From the NCBI RefSeq assembly GCF_029852145.1, contig NC_079979.1, forward strand, positions 677,501-741,500: a DNA stretch of 64,000 bases, read 5' to 3'. The position numbers and the translations under genes were made by a program. The notes under the pieces are model-generated. The model made no database searches. It was not told where the DNA came from and worked only from the letters and a program-made list of their open reading frames with translations. Of the stretch, positions 58,001 through 64,000 are shown piece by piece. This DNA is from Microplitis mediator. Taxonomy: Eukaryota > Arthropoda > Insecta > Hymenoptera > Braconidae. Every line of letters begins with the position of its first letter. Position 1 is the first letter of the stretch.

Positions 58001-58553
58001 AATCGTGTTTTTTTTTATCCAAAATAATGTCTCGCAATTATTTTTTAAGGAAACAACAATATTATTGATTTTGACTTTTTTATTTATGTCTGAGTCTTAA
58101 AATAATTTTTTAACAGGTGATAAGTAAAGACACAAGTGTTTTTCGTAAATAAGACCAAATGCAGTCTTTTATCTCTGCTAGTTCGGAAAATTACTCAAGC
58201 GTTTATTTATTTGATTATTAAAAATGAAATTGAATACTTATTTATTTAATAGAAATTAAAATAATCTTCTGTATTATTTAATAATAATAATTAATTAATA
58301 ATTATTTAATATAAAAACTTGAACAAGTTTTTTTTTTAATATAAAACTAACAAGTCTTAAAATTTTAGGATAATTAATATCCTCCTTTGATTCGATTTTA
58401 TTGAAATTTCGTATTTATTTTTACTTTTAATCACTTTTTGATAAAATTAGAGTTCAGGTTATAAATTTAAGGTGACACAAATTCATCAGTTAATGACGAT
58501 CCACAATCGTTAGCCGATCAATTTAATGCGCATGTGTAATCTAGAGAATTTTT
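58001..58553. other. AT-rich low-repeat stretch
   Basis: TTAATAATAATTAATT runs at 58280-58310; nothing gene-like. Confidence 0.4.
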
Positions 58554-59295
58554 AACTTCCCGCTAAGAAAATTGTAAATTTTCAAAAATTCGGGAAGTTA
58601 TTGGTTTCGGTCCGATTTACGAAAATCGAATTTCCATCAGATGTCGACGTTTCGAGGTCCTAGGAAGCTATCCTGACTAATTTCACGATGATGTCCGAGT
58701 GTATGTATGTGTGTACGTACGTACGTATGTATGTATGTAAATATTCATAACTCTTGAACGGATAAACCGATTTTGATCGTTGAGGTGTCATTCGACGCGG
58801 CTTGTTAATGTCTTGAAGCCGTAAAAATTTGAACTTAATCGGTAGGGTGCGTTTAGAGATATTTCAAAAATAAAATTTTTTCAAAATGTTTTATTTGGAT
58901 AACTTTTAATTTGCTCGATGGATTAATTTCAAAATCTAATCAGCTCTGAAACTCTATAAGTCGCGTCGAATGTCACCTCAACCATCAAAATCGGTTCATT
59001 CGTTCAAGAGAAACCGTTGACGAAAGAATTCAAAAAAAATTTTTTCCTTGGTTTTTTTGAAATTTCTCAAAAACGGCTAAATAAATCAATTTAAAAATTT
59101 GATCAGCTTCAGAACTTGATAAAACGCGTCGATTGCCACCTCAACCATCAAAATCGGTTAATTCGTTCGCGAGATATCGTGGGAGAAGGAAATGCTAAAA
59201 AATGGTTTTTTACAAAACAATGGCATACAAAAGTATTTGCGAGCTCCAAGAGCTCGAAAATGTATTTACAATAATGTTGTACACAGCGGGAAGTT
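58554..59295. mobile_element. AACTTCCCGC-family TIR element, complete copy (742 bp)
   Basis: Begins AACTTCCCGCTAAGAAAATT and ends ACAGCGGGAAGTT, an inverted 11-12 bp terminus. It contains a short GTATGTATGTGTGTACGTAC run (58700-58740) and phrases such as ATAACTCTTGAACGGATAAA and CTCAACCATCAAAATCGGTT that occur twice or more. No transposase frame. A longer, TG-expanded, 3'-recombined copy is at 62590-63680 and a right-end fragment at about 56195-56246. Confidence 0.8.
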
Positions 59296-59967
59296 TTGGG
59301 GCTGGCCCGCAGGGTCAACTGACAGACCTATTTTTTGCTAGTGATGCAGCTTTAGGTAAAGGTGAGTTCACCCCGGTAACCTATCTTTAACATTTTGGTA
59401 ACTTGGATTATAGAGTAGGGATATATCATGCCTATTTTCGTCGAATTTCGGGGTAGAAGGGATGCACATATGCTTTAAGAAAGTTTAAACACTGCATCCG
59501 ACCAATCAGAAGTGATGAGTGTTTAATGAAAAAGTTTATGAGGCCGAGGTTAGGAATTTCACGGCGTTTATTTTGACCATGTATTATTTTCCAACGTCAA
59601 CATTTATTAATCATTAACATATTAATCACAAGTAAATTCTTCACCAAAGTTACCTGTCGCAGTAATATTTTATGATTAGAAATAAAATAATTACCTGTGA
59701 TTAATTGGTATGTCACATTTTTCGCTATCAGAATTATCATTATCCAAATCTATTTTTCAAAACTTTATTTCTTATTAAGTAACCAAGACATACCGTCAGA
59801 ATTCGCTTTTGATTTTGTATTATCTTTTCTGCATAACATGCGCTCGGCAAACTTCTCGAAACTACAGCTGACAACAGAGTTACTGGACTGTATGAAGATC
59901 AATCCGCGCATGCGCAACTTCTCTTTTACTGTATAGAGCTCATTACAGCCCAATTGTCACTAGCCCG
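59296..59967. other. Low-repeat stretch
   Basis: Two frames on opposite strands at 59697-59953 (79 and 62 residues) overlap each other. Sequence complexity is normal but I recognise no domain. The patch 59820-59935 (CATGCGCTCGGCAAACTTC, CCGCGCATGCGCAAC) is GC-richer. Confidence 0.4.
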
Positions 59968-60549
59968 CACTGATAGAAAATTTATATTGACTCAAGAAAT
60001 ATTTTCTTGAGCCAAGAATTTATTTCTGAAGAAAACCAATTGTCTTGCTTCAAGAAATTCTTGTCTTGATTTAGATTTTCTTGGCTCTATAGATTTTGTA
60101 TCTTCGATGGATAACTCTCGTGTCTTGACCCGAAACTATATTATCTTCAATCGATACTATCGAATTCTTCAAGCAAAACCACTTGTCTTCAACTAAAAAT
60201 GTCGTATTATTATTTTAAGAACTTTAAATTTTTGGTTCAAGTAATAATTCCTTGATAGAAGATGTTTTTAAAGTAATGAAAAAAAAAATTTTTTTAAAAT
60301 AAATTTCTACTTTAACATATCTGTGCAAGAAATTCTTGAGTGAAATATGTCAGAATTTTGTTTCAAAACAGAAAAGGCTCCATCGAAAAATCAAATTCTC
60401 AAACAAAGAATTTTTTTTATCTATCCGAGAATTTCAATTTTTTGGTTCAAGGACTTATTTCTTGAATTAAAACAATTGAAAATGTTGAAACAAGAACCAC
60501 ATTTTGAAGAAAAAATTTTTCTTGAATCAAGATAGTTTTTCTATCAGTG
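59968..60549. mobile_element. CACTGATAGAAAA TIR element with TCAAGAAA/TTTCTTGA words (582 bp)
   Basis: The left end CACTGATAGAAAATTTATAT and right end AGATAGTTTTTCTATCAGTG are inverted copies. Flanking CG on each side (59966-59967, 60550-60551) is a possible 2-bp target duplication. The interior is scattered with about 20 palindrome-related words TTCTTGA, TCAAGAA and TTCAAGTAA. No protein frame of note (62 residues at most). Confidence 0.85.
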
Positions 60550-61163
60550 CGTAAATGCATTATTTACCGATTGAGTTTTTTTTTCTGCACGTAAAAATTC
60601 GCATACGTCCGCCGAGAATGAAAAAGCTCCTTCCTTGCGACAGATGTAAGTTTTCATCTAGACTTCCATTTAAGTTTTTTTATTTAGCTCATGCGTCCTA
60701 TTCACGCTTAATCATGCCTAAAATCCAAACCCCAAATGGCCGTTTACCGACTGGTGAAAAATTATTTGTCAGAACGCACTAAAGATGTCTACTATCCCGG
60801 CCATTGTGACGTAATAAAAATAAACGTAACTATCTTTCGGGCTCTAACTGAATATTGGGTAATTACAACTCCCTGCAGCCGAGAATGTGATGCCGAATGT
60901 TTTTAACGTGGAGTTAAAACTTTGACTTATTGAATTTGAATATCCATTGAATTAAATCTACATTCCTATAATTTTCTCATATTCTTAATATTTTAAGTTT
61001 TTTTTCACCATTTCAGTAAACAACTATTTAGACTTCGCTTTTTAGGCGATGAATAAAATATAAAGAGCGCACATCAGTTGAATAAAATTATGGGCGCAAC
61101 ATGTAGGTTAAGTCATAATCCGTCATCCGCGATGTGTTTAACCACATCGCGCTGAAACACTAC
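60550..61163. other. Low-repeat stretch with one donor-like site
   Basis: A 75-codon plus frame (60555-60782) crosses a consensus donor (CAGATGTAAGT at about 60642), so an exon ending there is possible but unsupported by any domain. The rest is ordinary sequence. Confidence 0.3.
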
Positions 61164-61706
61164 CCTAACGGTCCCAAATTACGGTAAATTACGGTGGTTT
61201 TACCGTAATTTACGGTGGATTTATCGTAATTTACGGTGGATTTACCGTAAATTACGGAAATACGGTAATCCACCGTAAATTACGGTAAATTACGGTAAAC
61301 CCACCGTAAATTACGGTGGATTTACCGTAATTTACGGTGGATTTACCATAATTTACGGTGGTTTTACCGTAATTTACGGTAGATTTGCCGTAATTTACGG
61401 TAGATTTACCGTAATTTACGGTAGATTTACCGTAATTTACGGTGGATTTACCGTAAAATACGGGAATACGGTAATCCACCGTAAATTACGGTAATTCGGT
61501 AATCTACCCGAATTTTTTACGGTAGATTTATCGTATTCGACGGTAAATTTACGGTATACCCGCCGTAATTTACGGTAATCCACCGTAAAGTACCGATTTA
61601 CCGTAATTTACGGTGGGTTTACCGTAATTTACGGTAAATCTACTCGAATTTTACGGCATTCTGCGGTAAAATTACCGTAAATTTACGGTAAATCAGGTCT
61701 GCTAGG
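61164..61706. mobile_element. CCCTA-ended TIR element filled with TTTACCGTAATTTACGGT words
   Basis: The left end CCCTAACGGTCC and the right end, whose complement starts CCCTAGCAGACCTG, are imperfect inverted termini. The interior is almost wholly the palindrome-like word TTTACCGTAATTTACGGTGG (about 25 copies) in both orientations. The minus-strand GKSTVNY repeats are by-products. The target duplication is unclear. Confidence 0.82.
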
Positions 61707-61740
61707 GATATGAATAACTTACCCTAATAACTTTTATTTA

Positions 61741-62230
61741 CCCGGGAAAAAATAATTTTGCCTAATTTTATATAACTACATATAAGTTTATATCAGTCAT
61801 GTCTGATCAGATCCAATCATATATAAACTTATGCACGACTATACATGAATTTATCTTAGCCTTGTCAGACCAGATCTAATTATATATAGGCCTATATCTA
61901 ATTATAAAATTATATATAAGTTTATATCAGTTAGTTATGAATTTTTTTTTGTGTTAAACTATGGTTTTTTCCACATGCACTTGAAAAAAAAAATCTGGCT
62001 CCGAAATGAAGCACCCTAATGATCATACATAGGCAGATATAATTCAGGTCTGATCTAATTATACATCGACCTATATATATAGCTTTATACATAGTTCGAG
62101 ACGTAATGTATTGGTCAGACATGATCAGATTAAATTATATATAACATGCATAATTACATATGGAGCTAGATGTGATTATATATAATCATATATAATTATA
62201 TATAATTAGGCAAAATCATTTCTTCCCGGA
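61741..62230. mobile_element. CCCGGGA-family TIR element, copy 2, with TATATAAGTTTATATCA words (490 bp)
   Basis: The left end CCCGGGAAAAAATAATTTTG and right end CAAAATCATTTCTTCCCGGA are inverted copies. TA flanks both sides (61739-61740, 62231-62232), consistent with a TA target duplication. The interior is iterated ATATATAAGTTTATATCAG and CTGATCAGATC words. It shares the first 15 bp of its termini with 12223-12763. Confidence 0.87.
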
Positions 62231-62232
62231 TA

Positions 62233-62523
62233 ATGCTTCCTGCAATCAAAAGAGTTGTCAGAAACGGGCCTAACGGGCCTCGGCTCTATACTATCCCTGC
62301 TGCAAACATTACTCACCTTGACCGCCTTGGCGCGAGGTTCGCAAGGTACATAAATAACACATTTGTCTCTGGTTATTCAAAAAAAATTAATTATAATTTA
62401 TTCACACCAAATATTTTCATTAATCAGATAAATAAATATTTTTTTGTTATTTTTCGCCAGACTGATTATAAAAGGGGATGTGATTTAAATTTTTTGTTTA
62501 ATCGATACTGTGGGTTAAGTTGA
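62233..62523 (+). other. Open frame of 96 codons between two mobile elements, unrecognised
   Basis: Starts with ATG just after the CCCGGGA element. Residues 1 to about 45 have normal composition and GC above background (KRVVRNGPNGPRLYTIPAAN), while the rest is Asn/Phe/Ile-rich, as expected from AT-rich intron. An exon ending near CGCAAGGTACATAA (donor GGTACA, weak) is possible. No family recognised. Confidence 0.2.
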
Positions 62524-62589
62524 ATACATCAGCATTGAAATTACTCATCAAGTAAGTAGTAATAATTATTATTATTAAACAATATTTTT

Positions 62590-63680
<1,091 letters not shown>

Positions 63681-64000
63681 TTTAAAATGACACCGAGAAC
63701 GAGACATTATTTCAATTATTCTAGAAGTTATGAATTTTTAATTTTCTTCGCACATTCAAAACTTCAATTTCCCAACAATCTTTCTCTGTTTGGATCAATA
63801 TAGATCGACACTTTGGAAACAAATGATTGAAATTTGATAAAAAATAAGTGAAAAATGTTCCCTGAACCCTAACCTTTAATTTGAGTTCAATCACGGATCT
63901 AAATTTTAATTAGTTCAAAAGTTATGAATTTTCAAATTTTAACAATCGAATTTTTCCCATCAAATTTCAATTTTTTCACATTTCTATTTATTTAGATCGA
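63681..64000 (+). repeat. Repeat A monomers, running off the window
   Basis: CCGAGAACGAGACATTATTTC, AGAAGTTATGAATTTTTAATT, then a diverged unit with AGATCGACACTTTGGAAAC and TTGAGTTCAATCACGGATC. Confidence 0.8.

Noticed and set aside
59697..59953. Antiparallel overlapping frames of 79 and 62 residues
   Set aside because: No domain, no splice context and no codon signal; overlapping open frames on opposite strands are likely chance.

Overview
The window looks like AT-rich nuclear DNA from an insect. A parasitoid wasp (Hymenoptera, braconid-like) is my best guess, because of the dense dispersed repeats and the insect-type Nose-resistant-to-fluoxetine (NRF-6) gene; this is an inference, not a proven identification. 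Genes are spliced with GT-AG introns and polyA signals are AATAAA. More than 80% of the sequence appears to be repeats or repeat-like motif clusters. Apart from the exons named here, most open frames come from satellite, microsatellite or motif arrays.

Region 1-14.4 kb is a small tandem gene cluster buried in repeats. Three related units (about 3.9-6.9 kb, 8.2-11.9 kb and 12.1-14.4 kb) each carry a TATA box and a short non-coding first exon ending in a GTAAGT donor. In units 1 and 2 this is followed by a signal-peptide exon and a short last exon. Unit 2 encodes a 56-residue secreted peptide with a six-cysteine inhibitor-cystine-knot (knottin) pattern. Unit 1 has a related signal peptide but a cysteine-free tail. 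Unit 3 keeps the promoter and first exon only, with no recognisable signal-peptide exon. Terminal-inverted-repeat (TIR) elements have inserted in the introns of all three.

Region 14.4-35.4 kb has no gene I can support. It holds satellite-like 180-190 bp repeats in alternating orientation, clusters of short motifs (GGCCCAA/TTGGGCC, TTCGAA, CGATATCTCGA), a four-unit tandem repeat, and a hAT-like element with a clear 8-bp target duplication. An intact tRNA-Leu(CAG) lies at 35.7 kb on the minus strand.

Region 38.0-51.2 kb is a complete 12-exon gene on the plus strand for an 813-residue NRF-6/acyltransferase-3 family membrane protein. All splice phases match. Its larger introns are filled with different short-motif arrays (TTTGGGCCTTA, ATTGAATCAGTGAAA, TTTACTGACAGTTGTAA, CCTAGAATTTTTACCGAT).

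Region 51.2-64 kb returns to repeats and TIR elements (second copies of several families), two doubtful exon-like stretches, and a roughly 720-bp TG microsatellite.

A recurrent theme is short TIR elements, mostly with 2-bp (often TA) target duplications, whose interiors are iterated copies of a short palindromic word that also occurs near their ends. At least six families here have this form.
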